From: Deltaproteobacteria bacterium
GTDB lineage: Bacteria > Desulfobacterota > Desulfuromonadia > Desulfuromonadales > BM103
Assembly (NCBI GenBank): GCA_024279915.1
Contig: JAJRRB010000015.1
Span: 1-42,886 of the forward strand
Direction: 5' to 3'
DNA length: 42,886 nt
Shown here: in pieces, positions 27,286 through 34,465 of the stretch
How the letters are laid out: each line of letters starts with the position of its first letter
Numbering within the stretch: the stretch's first letter is position 1
Position numbers and translations under genes: made by a program
The notes under the pieces: model-generated
Told to the model about the DNA's origin: nothing
Seen by the model: only the letters and a program-made list of their open reading frames with translations
Database searches by the model: none

Positions 27286-28689
27286 TTACAACCGGTTAAA
27301 ACCATTCAACGCCGCAACCCGATAAGCCTCCGCCATAGTCGGATAATTGAACGTCGTATTGATAAAATACTTAATATTATTATGCGGCGCGGGCTGAGCC
27401 ATGATCGCCTGGCCGATGTGGAGAATCTCAGCAGCGTTTTGCCCGAAGCAGTGAATACCAAGTATTTCCAGCGTCTCACGGTGGAAGAGCAGCTTAAGCA
27501 TACCGGCTTTGTGAGCCGTGATCTGTCCACGAGCCAGGTTGCGGAAGAAAGAGTGCCCTACTTCGTAGGGGATGCGCTGTTCAGTCAACTCGCGTTCCGT
27601 ACCGCCAAGACAACTGATCTCCGGAGAGGTGTAAATGCCGGTCGGGATATCCCTGACCAGACGCTCGTCACAGTAGCCTTCGGCAATATGGGCTCCGGCA
27701 AAACGGCCCTGGTCGTAAGCGGCACTCGCCAGATTGGGGAAGCCGACAATATCACCGACCGCATAAATATGCGGCAGGGCCGTCTGATATGCTTCATTCA
27801 CGCCAAGGTTGCCACGATGATCAATCGCTATGCCGAGAGCCTCAAGCCCCATCCCCTCTGAATTACCGGTTCGTCCGTTGGCCCACAACAGCATGTCCGA
27901 CTTGATCACCTTACCGGTTTTCAAGTGTAAGATAACGCCGTCCTCATTCACCTCGACCCGCTCATACTCTTCGTTCTGGCGAATCAGAATACCCTGTTCG
28001 TCACGCATGTGGTAACTCAGCGCATTGCTGATCTCTTCATCGAGATATTCGAGCAAACGCTCACGGGTGTTAATCAGGTTGACTCGCACACCGAGATCAG
28101 AGAATGCCGAAGCGTACTCACAGCCAATCACACCGGCCCCATAAACCGTCAGCGTCGCAGGCAGTTCACTCATTTGCAGAATGGTATCGCTGTCAACCAC
28201 GCGGGGAGTACTGAAATCAACATCCTCTGGTCGATAAGGATGGGAGCCACTTGAGATGACAAAGTAATCCGCCGTAAACTGGCGAGAGTTGCCTGACTCG
28301 TCAGAGACGTCGACGCTGTGTGGGTCGACAAAAGAGGCAAAGCCCTCAATCACCTCAACCCTGTTGCGCTCATAGAATCCCTCTCGATCACGAACCTGCT
28401 GACCAACCACATCCTTTATCGCAGCCATAAGGTCGTCGGTGGTTATTTTTACAGGGTGGTGCACCCGATCGAACAGACGACTTTTTTTCTCTTCTGAATA
28501 TTGTCGAACCACGTGAATGAGAGTCTTGCTCGGGATCGTCCCCATGTGCGTGCAACCACCGCCCACAAGAGCGTCGCTTTCAATAATAGCGACAGATTTA
28601 CCCGCCTTGGCCAGCTTGATTGAAGCACCTTCACCGCCTGGGCCGCTTCCGATCACAATGACATCAAAATGGTTTTTCAATAATTCCAT
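27286..28689 (-). CDS. sthA: Soluble pyridine nucleotide transhydrogenase
   Basis: 467 residues, flavoprotein disulfide-reductase fold. FAD loop [19 protein letters not shown], the active-site region [15 protein letters not shown] with only one of the two redox Cys (as in SthA, unlike dihydrolipoamide dehydrogenase), NAD(P) loop [19 protein letters not shown] and C-terminal dimerisation block [16 protein letters not shown]. It equilibrates NADH and NADPH pools in the cytoplasm. ATG 28689 has AGGA seven bases upstream. Transcribed alone from a probable promoter just upstream. Confidence 0.93.
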   Translation of the reverse strand: MELLKNHFDVIVIGSGPGGEGASIKLAKAGKSVAIIESDALVGGGCTHMGTIPSKTLIHVVRQYSEEKKSRLFDRVHHPVKITTDDLMAAIKDVVGQQVRDREGFYERNRVEVIEGFASFVDPHSVDVSDESGNSRQFTADYFVISSGSHPYRPEDVDFSTPRVVDSDTILQMSELPATLTVYGAGVIGCEYASAFSDLGVRVNLINTRERLLEYLDEEISNALSYHMRDEQGILIRQNEEYERVEVNEDGVILHLKTGKVIKSDMLLWANGRTGNSEGMGLEALGIAIDHRGNLGVNEAYQTALPHIYAVGDIVGFPNLASAAYDQGRFAGAHIAEGYCDERLVRDIPTGIYTSPEISCLGGTERELTEQRIPYEVGHSFFRNLARGQITAHKAGMLKLLFHRETLEILGIHCFGQNAAEILHIGQAIMAQPAPHNNIKYFINTTFNYPTMAEAYRVAALNGFNRL

Positions 28690-28736
28690 AAGAATTCCTG
28701 ACTCAGGTTATTGGGATGAATGAATGGACTCATTAA

Positions 28737-28764
28737 GAATAAAGGAAAGTGGTAATTTTGCAAT
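28737..28764 (-). promoter_or_regulatory. Possible sigma-70 promoter of sthA
   Basis: On the minus strand TTGCAA is followed after 16 bases by TATTCT, about 50 bases before the sthA ATG. The match is moderate. Confidence 0.3.
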
Positions 28765-29081
28765 TAAACAAACCCAACAAGGTAGCAAGCAAGCAAAGGT
28801 CAGGCTTGCGATTTAATAATTTGCGCTTTTATCGTGGCAACGACACCTGTACCATCCCAGCCTTTTGAATTCGGACAGTGCCATACAATACCAAAGTGTC
28901 AACACGCACACTGGGTATAGAAAAGGCTCTTATGCCTTAAAGTTTCTTTCAATTATCTTTGTTACACAGTTGTGCCAAAAACCTCTCCATGTCACACAGC
29001 AGAAACACCATATCTTGTCGTAGTAATTTATAAGCTCCTGATTCTAATACAAAAAAATAAACTACGGTGCACACCTATGCC
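28765..29081. other. Intergenic between divergent sthA and the Cys-rich gene
   Basis: About 320 AT-rich bases between divergent transcription units. No ORF with coding character. The only clear signal at its right edge is the sigma-54 promoter at 29082-29097. Confidence 0.4.
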
Positions 29082-29097
29082 TGGCATGTGATTTGCC
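29082..29097 (+). promoter_or_regulatory. Sigma-54 (-24/-12) promoter of the Cys-rich gene
   Basis: TGGCATG-TGAT-TTGCC matches the sigma-54 consensus (TGGCACG-N4-TTGCW) with exact spacing; only the sixth and last bases differ. Transcription would start about 29108, giving a 90-base leader before ATG 29202. An enhancer-binding activator would be required. Confidence 0.65.
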
Positions 29098-29201
29098 AAT
29101 TATTATTCTTGAAATTTCAGTGATATTGGGACGAACGAGGTAGAAGCAACAACTTCATGCAGGCGATGTTAGCACAGGAAGTAACGCCGAAAGGATTAGA
29201 C

Positions 29202-29417
29202 ATGGTTATTTACAACTGCCAAACCTGCAAAAAAGAAAATCGCTGCTCTCTTCAGAACGATTATGCCCGACACTCTTTATTTGCTTTTGGCCATGACACT
29301 GATGTTCCTGATTGTCAATGGTATCAACCTGATAATTGGCGTGGTGTTGAAGGCGTAATAGAGACCCATCATGTCCAATTGAAATGGCAGGAGAACATTA
29401 AATTAACAACAATTTAA
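29202..29417 (+). CDS. Small Cys-rich protein, 71 residues, function unknown
   Basis: Starts MVIYNCQTCKKENRCSLQND and has four Cys (C-x2-C-x5-C and a later DVPDCQWY), which could bind zinc or an iron-sulfur cluster. No signal peptide and no TM, so it is probably cytoplasmic. I do not recognise a family. ATG 29202 is chosen over an in-frame ATG at 29157 because AAAGGA lies about seven bases upstream of it. It is the only plus-strand gene in this part of the window, and a sigma-54 promoter lies about 105 bases ahead. Confidence 0.7.
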   Translation: MVIYNCQTCKKENRCSLQNDYARHSLFAFGHDTDVPDCQWYQPDNWRGVEGVIETHHVQLKWQENIKLTTI

Positions 29418-29601
29418 ACCTGTTTGAACTCTTTCCAATTCCAAACAAGATGTAGTGCAGAGATTGTCATGTTTTGAATGATGCTTAAATCAAACAACTG
29501 CTTCATTATTTGTAAGCTTGAGGTATATCTCTCATAATTTTTTGCTGCTCTTAGAGGAGGTTCTCTTGGTTGAACTTGCCACATAATGCTTTTTTCTGAA
29601 A

Positions 29602-30024
29602 TTACTTTTCAGCAACCATCTGTACAACTTGATCACTCTGATGCTTAACCGCTTCAGACATTTTGATTGACCCGTTGAAGATCACACCGTCCTCGATTGT
29701 TATCGCTGACGTTTCTATATTTCCGTCAAATTGAGCTGGAGCTCTGAGCTCTACACGTGCCTTGGCTTTGATGTTACCTTGAAAATGGCCGCTGATAATC
29801 AAAGAGCCCACATTTACTTCGGCCTGAAGTTTGGCAGTTTCACCAACGACCAAGAGATCCTCAGAAGAAATTTCTCCACGAAACGTCCCATCTATACGCA
29901 TGCTTTCGTTAAACACCATGCGACCTTCAAACTCACTTCCAGCGCCAAGAAAAGCCTTAATATTATTTTCCCCAGACCCTGATTTCCTGCGTCCAGTGGT
30001 ATTGTTTTCTTTATTTGCAAACAT
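29602..30024 (-). CDS. Bactofilin
   Basis: 140 residues. A disordered polar N-terminus (NKENNTTGRRKSGSGENN) precedes a right-handed beta-helix core with regular hydrophobic repeats (FLGAGSEFEGRMVFNESMRIDGTFRGEI, LLVVGETAKLQAEVNVGSLIISG, AITIEDGVIFNGSIKM), the bactofilin (polymer-forming cytoskeletal) domain. Such proteins assemble membrane-linked filaments used for shape, polarity or chromosome and pilus organisation. AGGA lies eight bases before the ATG. It is 30 bases downstream of the receiver gene, in the same transcription unit. Confidence 0.93.
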   Translation of the reverse strand: MFANKENNTTGRRKSGSGENNIKAFLGAGSEFEGRMVFNESMRIDGTFRGEISSEDLLVVGETAKLQAEVNVGSLIISGHFQGNIKAKARVELRAPAQFDGNIETSAITIEDGVIFNGSIKMSEAVKHQSDQVVQMVAEK

Positions 30025-30054
30025 ATTATCAATCCTTTGCCGTCTAGAGATTTA

Positions 30055-30432
30055 TTAGCTAACGACCGCTTTATTAGACAAGTTTTTTTTAGTGTTATAA
30101 ATAAGACTTGCCTTGCGGACGGGTTTGGCCAAGTAGTCAATTGCTCCTTGATGCTTTGCTTCAACGAGGGATTGAAGGCGGGGGTTTCCTGTAATGATGA
30201 CTACAGAACAATCTGGTTGCAGTCCTTTGAGAGCTTTAATTGCTTCGATACCGTTATCAACACCAAGTCCGATATCGAGAAAAAGCAAATCAAATGGCTC
30301 TGCTTGCATCCGCTTTATGCAATGGGATAGAGAATCTGCCGTTTCAACTTGATAACCTTCTTCACTTAAAAATTCGGAGTATGTGAGACGGATACTTTCC
30401 TCGTCATCAGCAATCAATATTTTTTCTTTCAT
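30055..30432 (-). CDS. Single-domain response regulator (receiver only)
   Basis: 125 residues consisting only of a REC domain: acidic pair in ILIADDEES, phospho-acceptor Asp in LLFLDIGLG, switch Thr in VIITGNP and Lys in YLAKPVRK are all present. No output domain, so it should act by protein-protein contact like CheY. ATG 30432 (GAGG five bases upstream) is preferred over an upstream frame extension. It precedes and is probably co-transcribed with bactofilin, suggesting phosphorylation-controlled filament behaviour (inference). An exact sigma-54 promoter lies about 80 bases upstream. Confidence 0.92.
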   Translation of the reverse strand: MKEKILIADDEESIRLTYSEFLSEEGYQVETADSLSHCIKRMQAEPFDLLFLDIGLGVDNGIEAIKALKGLQPDCSVVIITGNPRLQSLVEAKHQGAIDYLAKPVRKASLIYNTKKNLSNKAVVS

Positions 30433-30509
30433 GACATCCTCACTTCTTTGGCATATCTCACACATCGCCATAGCTTGGAATTCCACCTTCTCAGCTACCC
30501 ATTAAATAG

Positions 30510-30525
30510 AGCAACCGCCGTGCCA
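30510..30525 (-). promoter_or_regulatory. Consensus sigma-54 promoter of the receiver-bactofilin operon
   Basis: On the minus strand TGGCACG-GCGG-TTGCT matches the sigma-54 -24/-12 consensus at every position with correct spacing. The predicted start is near 30499, about 67 bases before ATG 30432. Confidence 0.8.
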
Positions 30526-30757
30526 ATAAACATATGTGTACTGTCTAGGTTACGCAGACGTGGTTACAGTAAGTTTTTGTGCGGGTTTGATAGAGATTGA
30601 ACCAATACGATAATGTTAAATCTGAAAGGGTGCTGTGTGACAGCGATATATGATTGGCACATAAATGAGTAACAGGTTGCTACACATGTCGAGCAACTTT
30701 TTGCTTCAGTCGATTTACTTGCCTAGCATCACCACATTGTATGGTTCTTGGGGAAAA

Positions 30758-30775
30758 GGGTCAGGCTTGACAAAC
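30758..30775 (+). repeat. Left terminal inverted repeat of the RAYT element (intact)
   Basis: GGGTCAGGCTTGACAAAC. The same sequence, inverted, occurs at the other end as 33768-33757 plus 31747-31742, where it is interrupted after GGCTTG by the group II intron. The similarity continues weakly inward (GGAGTTAATGACC against AGACTTACTGCTC). The RAYT stop codon lies within this repeat. Confidence 0.85.
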
Positions 30776-31716
30776 GGAGTTAATGACCTTCGCCTTCAAC
30801 TGTTCAAGGGTTGCACTCAAATCGTCATCTTCAATAGCTCGAAGTTCAATCCGTCTGGCGGCTTGACTCAAACCGGAAAGGTCTCGATGAAGCTTCTTGC
30901 CTAAATCCTTCAGTTGGATTTCATCAGATTGCCTGACAAGCCAAGCTGCAACGGCACGTGCCTCAGCAAAAGGCCTACACCTGCCCTGGCCCGACAAAGA
31001 TTCAATGTTGATTCCATAACAATCACAAACGACATCAAGGATCGCATTCATCGTCATTGGTTTGGAGAAACGCTCTTCAGCGCGATTAAGTGCCTGTTCG
31101 ATAAAACGATCGTCGCCAAGAGCACGTCCCTCAAAGGAGCCGCGATGAAACTCCCTCTTGTACCCATCGTCAAAGCCATCCTGAACAAATCGCCAGTAAC
31201 CCTGCTGCGCTTTCTCCCTGTTGTTCTCATTCCACTGACTTAAAACCCAATCGGTTGTCAACCAAGGTGTTTTCCTTTGGCCGAGAAAACATCCATGACT
31301 TGACCACGGATAATTGTCAAGATCTTTGACTATGCCAGCTCGTAATGGATTGAGATGGATATAGCGTACGAGTTCCAGAAGGTAGTCATCCTCATCAATC
31401 AACAAGGCCTTAAAGCGACCCTGGAAGAGATGCCCCGTTCTTTTCTGCTTTCGGTTGATGTGCTGCGTGTAACGAAAGCTTAAGTTTTGCATAACTTTTG
31501 ACAGTGGGGTATCCGTGACTTGCAAGGCAAGATGAACATGGTTGTTCATGAGGCAATAGGCATGAACCCTGTGATGATATTTTTCCTGTCCTTGCTGCAG
31601 CAGGAGGAGAAACCTCGAACGGTCTGCGACGTCAAAAAAATGTTCTGGCCGCCGTTGCCACGAAGCATGACATGGTAAACGGCACCAGGATAATGGATGC
31701 GAGGTCTTCTTGGCAT
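30761..31716 (-). pseudogene. REP-associated tyrosine transposase (RAYT) with a -1 frameshift
   Basis: True start ATG 31716: MPRRPRIHYPGAVYHVMLRG, the RAYT N-terminus. After GNGGQNIF the frame shifts -1 in a run of seven T (31634-31640) and continues DVADRSRFLLLLQQG, the catalytic HUH (YCLMNNHVHLAL), the Tyr region (LSFRYTQHINRKQKRTGHLFQGRFKA) and a C-terminal HTH resembling DnaA domain IV (AEARAVAAWLVRQS). With one extra base the product is 318 residues. The slip site reads U UUU UUG, a classic -1 heptamer, so programmed frameshifting is possible; a dead gene or a base-calling error is the alternative. No RBS precedes the ATG. Confidence 0.85.
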
Positions 31717-31747
31717 GGAGAGAGTCTAGAGCAGTAAGTCTGTTTGT

Positions 31748-33756
31748 GTCGCGGTAGGAATACCGGTTACCCGGCACCCCCCGCACAGATCCCGGCGAGC
31801 GGATTTCCCGCACCGGGCTCCTGCCTCAGGTCGTAACGCGCAAACGTGCTTCTGGATAATCATGATAGATGCGCGGATATGGCCACCAGCGTTCCGCCAA
31901 GCGGTTGATGCGTTCCCAAGTGATTCGGTTTCGCTGACTACGTCGACGTACCGTCCACCACCAGTAGCGCATCAGATGATATCGAAAGGCACTGAGTCTG
32001 CGACCATTGCGTGGCACCCCATAATATCGGTAGTGTCCGAGCAATACAGTTCGCAGCCAAGCCCCCACCTCTTTGATGGGCCAGTGCATGCGTTTTCGTA
32101 GCTCGACTTTGAGTTCCTTGAGCTTGCGCTGCATCTTCTTTCGTATCGTTTGCCGCAGCACCGCGAACTTGCCTTTCCGGGTCTTGCCACAGATATGCGT
32201 AAAACCAAGAAAGTCAAAGCTCTCGGGCTTGCCGTCGCCACGCTCTTTCCGATTGCTCGCCGCATAGCGGCCGAACTCGATCAATCGCGTTTTGTCGGCG
32301 TGCAGCTCCAGATTGAACTCTCTGAAACGTTCGATGAGTTCGCTGTAGAACTGCTTGGCGTCGCTTTGGTTCTGGAAACCAACAACTATGTCATCAGCGA
32401 AACGAACCATAATCACGGCGCCGCGCCCTGTCTGCTTTCGCCACCGGTCGGCCCAGAGGTCGAACACGTAATGAAGGTAGATGTTCGCTAGCAAGGGGGA
32501 GATACTCCCTCCTTGCGGCGTTCCTTCCTTAACCCGTGTCAACTCGCCATCCTCCAGCACGCCAGCATTGAGCCACTTTTTGATGTGGCGCACGACGCGC
32601 TTGTCCGCAATGCGGTGCTCGACAAACTTCACCAGATGTTCGTGGTTGATGGCATCGAAAAAGCCACGTATATCGGCATCGAGCACCCAGTTCACCCTTT
32701 TCTTAGTAATTCCAACCGTCAACGCATCTCACGCGTTATGCGGTCCGCGTTTGGGTCGGAATCCGTGCGAGAAGTTCTTGAAATCGGTTTCGTAGATGCA
32801 ACCCATAACCTCGACGGTAGCGCGCTGGACTATCTTGTCTTCCAGCACAGTGATACCGACCGGCCTTTGGCTGCCATCTATTTTGGGCACGTAGGCCCGT
32901 CTCACCGGTTTTGCACGATACGCTCCGCGTTGCAGCCTGCCGGAGAGCTCTTGGAGGTTTTCTTCCAGTCGCTCGCCATAGTGCTGCCAGGTCACGTCAT
33001 CAACGCCTGCCGCCGCGTTACGCTTGATACCGCGATACGCTTGCTTGAGGTGGTCAATGTTGTAGACATGATGCCAGAGCGTAGTGAACTGCATCTGCTT
33101 ATCCTTTGTTGCTGCTTGCCGTATGCGTTGTAGCGCGTTTGGCAGGTTCACGGGGCGGCTACAGGAATCGTTCCTTGGCTGTTGCTGCGGTTTCCCGCTT
33201 TGTGCCCGTTTAGGATGATCCATACCTAATCCCTTTCCTGACGCTGTGTTCAGAACCTGTCTTGCTCCAACGCATTGCCTTTGGCCAATCCCCTTCTCTC
33301 CACCCGCTCCGCCGTTCACGGCGCACCGTGACTTTTGTTCGCGAACTTCTTCGATACTATGGGACTGTCCGACTTCCCGCTACCGTGCATCGCCGCCTTG
33401 ATCCGTTGGGATTCGCGGCGCGGGCCTCACCGCCATCGGTTGAGGCCGGTTGCGGGATCTCCCGGTTCCCGTGTGAGAAACTTGCATGCGTGCGCAGGGT
33501 CTTAGACCACGCGGGGCCGAATCGTCTCTCGCGAGAAAACGAGACGATCTGTGTTGCCTTCCGATAGGCTTGAAATCGTCGGCACCCCGGAAGAGTGTCC
33601 TTTCGCGGCTCAATATCCCGGCCCGCATGCCCCCTGTCAACGCTTCGCCGCCACCCTCACGGATGACCACGCATGACTCGGGGCCAATGTGGTTCGCTAC
33701 TCCTTCATTGTATGAGACTTTCACTCACTATCTCTCACCGGTTTTCACCGGCGCAC
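31748..33756 (-). mobile_element. Group II intron (about 2.0 kb)
   Basis: The 5' end is GTGCGCCGG (33756 downward), matching GUGYG. The 3' end is CCTACCGCGAC at 31748, after a domain V hairpin (31820-31788; GAGCCCGG...GGGATC) and a short domain VI. Flanks join to GGGTCAGGCTTG/ACAAAC, identical to the undisturbed repeat at 30758, which fixes both ends. A candidate EBS1, CAAGCCT at 33572-33566, is perfectly complementary to IBS1 AGGCTTG. It encodes a reverse transcriptase-maturase without an HNH endonuclease. Domain V ends GGATC where GGUUC is usual, replacing the expected G-U pair of the catalytic triad by G-A. Confidence 0.88.
31826..33223 (-). pseudogene. Group II intron reverse transcriptase-maturase interrupted by TGA
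   Basis: The first part (from ATG 33223) has RT0-RT2 features: KRNAAAGVDDVTW, YVPKIDGSQRPVGI and HGFRPKRGPHNA, then TGA at 32731-32729. The same frame resumes DALTVGITKKRVNWVLDADI with the rest of the RT: EGTPQGGSISPLLANIYL, catalytic MVRFADDIVVG (FADD in place of YADD), FDFLGF and the maturase X domain (WLRTVLLGHYRYYG ... ITWERINRLAERWWP). Homologues read HNALDALTVGI-like at the stop, so one codon (Leu expected) has become TGA. No HNH motif. 465 codons in all. Loss of function is likely unless the stop is read through. Confidence 0.85.
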
Positions 33757-33799
33757 CAAGCCTGACCCCTTATTTGACCCCTTATTCATGTTTTTCCTT

Positions 33800-33837
33800 C
33801 CACAAAGCACCCGCAGGGAACGCGGGATGCTTTGCGG
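33800..33837. repeat. REP-like hairpin beside the RAYT element
   Basis: CCACAAAGCACCCGC (33800-33814) pairs with GCGGGATGCTTTGCGG (33822-33837) with one bulge and one mismatch, around the loop AGGGAAC. The position next to a RAYT end fits a REP palindrome. Confidence 0.5.
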
Positions 33838-34465
33838 TTATAAGCATTGTCGCTTATTGCGCCAATGCCACATATATCAGCAGGGATAATCAGAACTTCG
33901 GCGCGCCGAAGTGAGACATTAAGCAGTGCAACAACCAAGAGATGGACCGGTTTTTAGTATATATGGTCTACTTCTCCATATGCACGATTACTCACTCCTG
34001 TGTGCTCTGTAAATTAAGGGCTAATTCTTATTTGTCAGGGCCAGTAAGAATTTCGCATTTTGGCCAAGCTGAACAGCCGAAGCAATGTAAGAGTATAAAT
34101 AGGACTAACCCACAAAATGATGGCCACCTGGAGTAATTCAGAGTGGTCATTTGTCAGGGTATTTAGTGATCGGGTGGTACTCATGTTTTTGGTCGGACGA
34201 TTTTGGGTGACATAACTTGTCGGGCTGCAAGTAAAAACTCTCTTGGAACCCACCGCCTCATACTTTATTACTTGAATAAATTGTTGAGATTTTAATCTTT
34301 ATCAATTATCTTAAAACACTGTTCTGAGTGAAGCAAGATCCACTTTAATTTGCTCTGTGTGTCAATCTAATGTGTAGGTACAGATTGATTCTGTTATTAA
34401 TCACCTGCTCCTGCGCGTAACAACCTTCCGGACAAGTGCGACTTACCGGAACATTAAGGCCTGTC
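33838..34465. other. Intergenic with repeat fragments, no gene
   Basis: About 630 bases without a credible ORF. Contains the 12-bp palindrome TCGGCGCGCCGA and the start of the 100-bp direct repeat (33896-33996), plus two copies of TTTGTCAGGG (near 34030 and 34152) and a GTGGTCA/TGGCCAC pair near 34121-34147. These look like worn insertion-sequence remains. The right end is the leader of the BTAD regulator. Confidence 0.4.
33896..33996 (+). repeat. Direct repeat copy 1 flanking the accessory segment
   Basis: Begins CTTCGGCGCGCCGA and ends TCTCCATATGCACGATTACTCACT-like sequence. A diverged copy in the same orientation occurs at 42307-42398. The two outer blocks are well conserved and the middle is diverged with about nine bases of length difference. 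Confidence 0.6.

Larger units (their letters stand above)
30758..33769 (-). mobile_element. RAYT transposon unit carrying a nested group II intron
   Basis: A unit bounded by an 18-bp inverted repeat, containing one Y1-type transposase gene reading leftward. The right repeat is split by a 2-kb group II intron, so without the intron the unit would be about 1.0 kb. Next to the right end AAGGGGTCA is repeated in tandem (33770-33785), and a REP-like hairpin lies at 33800-33837. Confidence 0.75.

Noticed and set aside
32729-32731. TGA in the intron RT read as selenocysteine
   Set aside because: The family has Leu here, the site is not catalytic, and no SECIS-like hairpin was noticed just downstream.
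32513-33133. A 206-codon plus-strand open frame over the intron
   Set aside because: Antisense to the group II intron reverse transcriptase and without domain features.
33490-33510. A possible EBS2 (GACCC) complementary to the exon stretch GGGTC
   Set aside because: It lies downstream of EBS1 in the intron, the wrong order for an EBS2, and is only five bases long.
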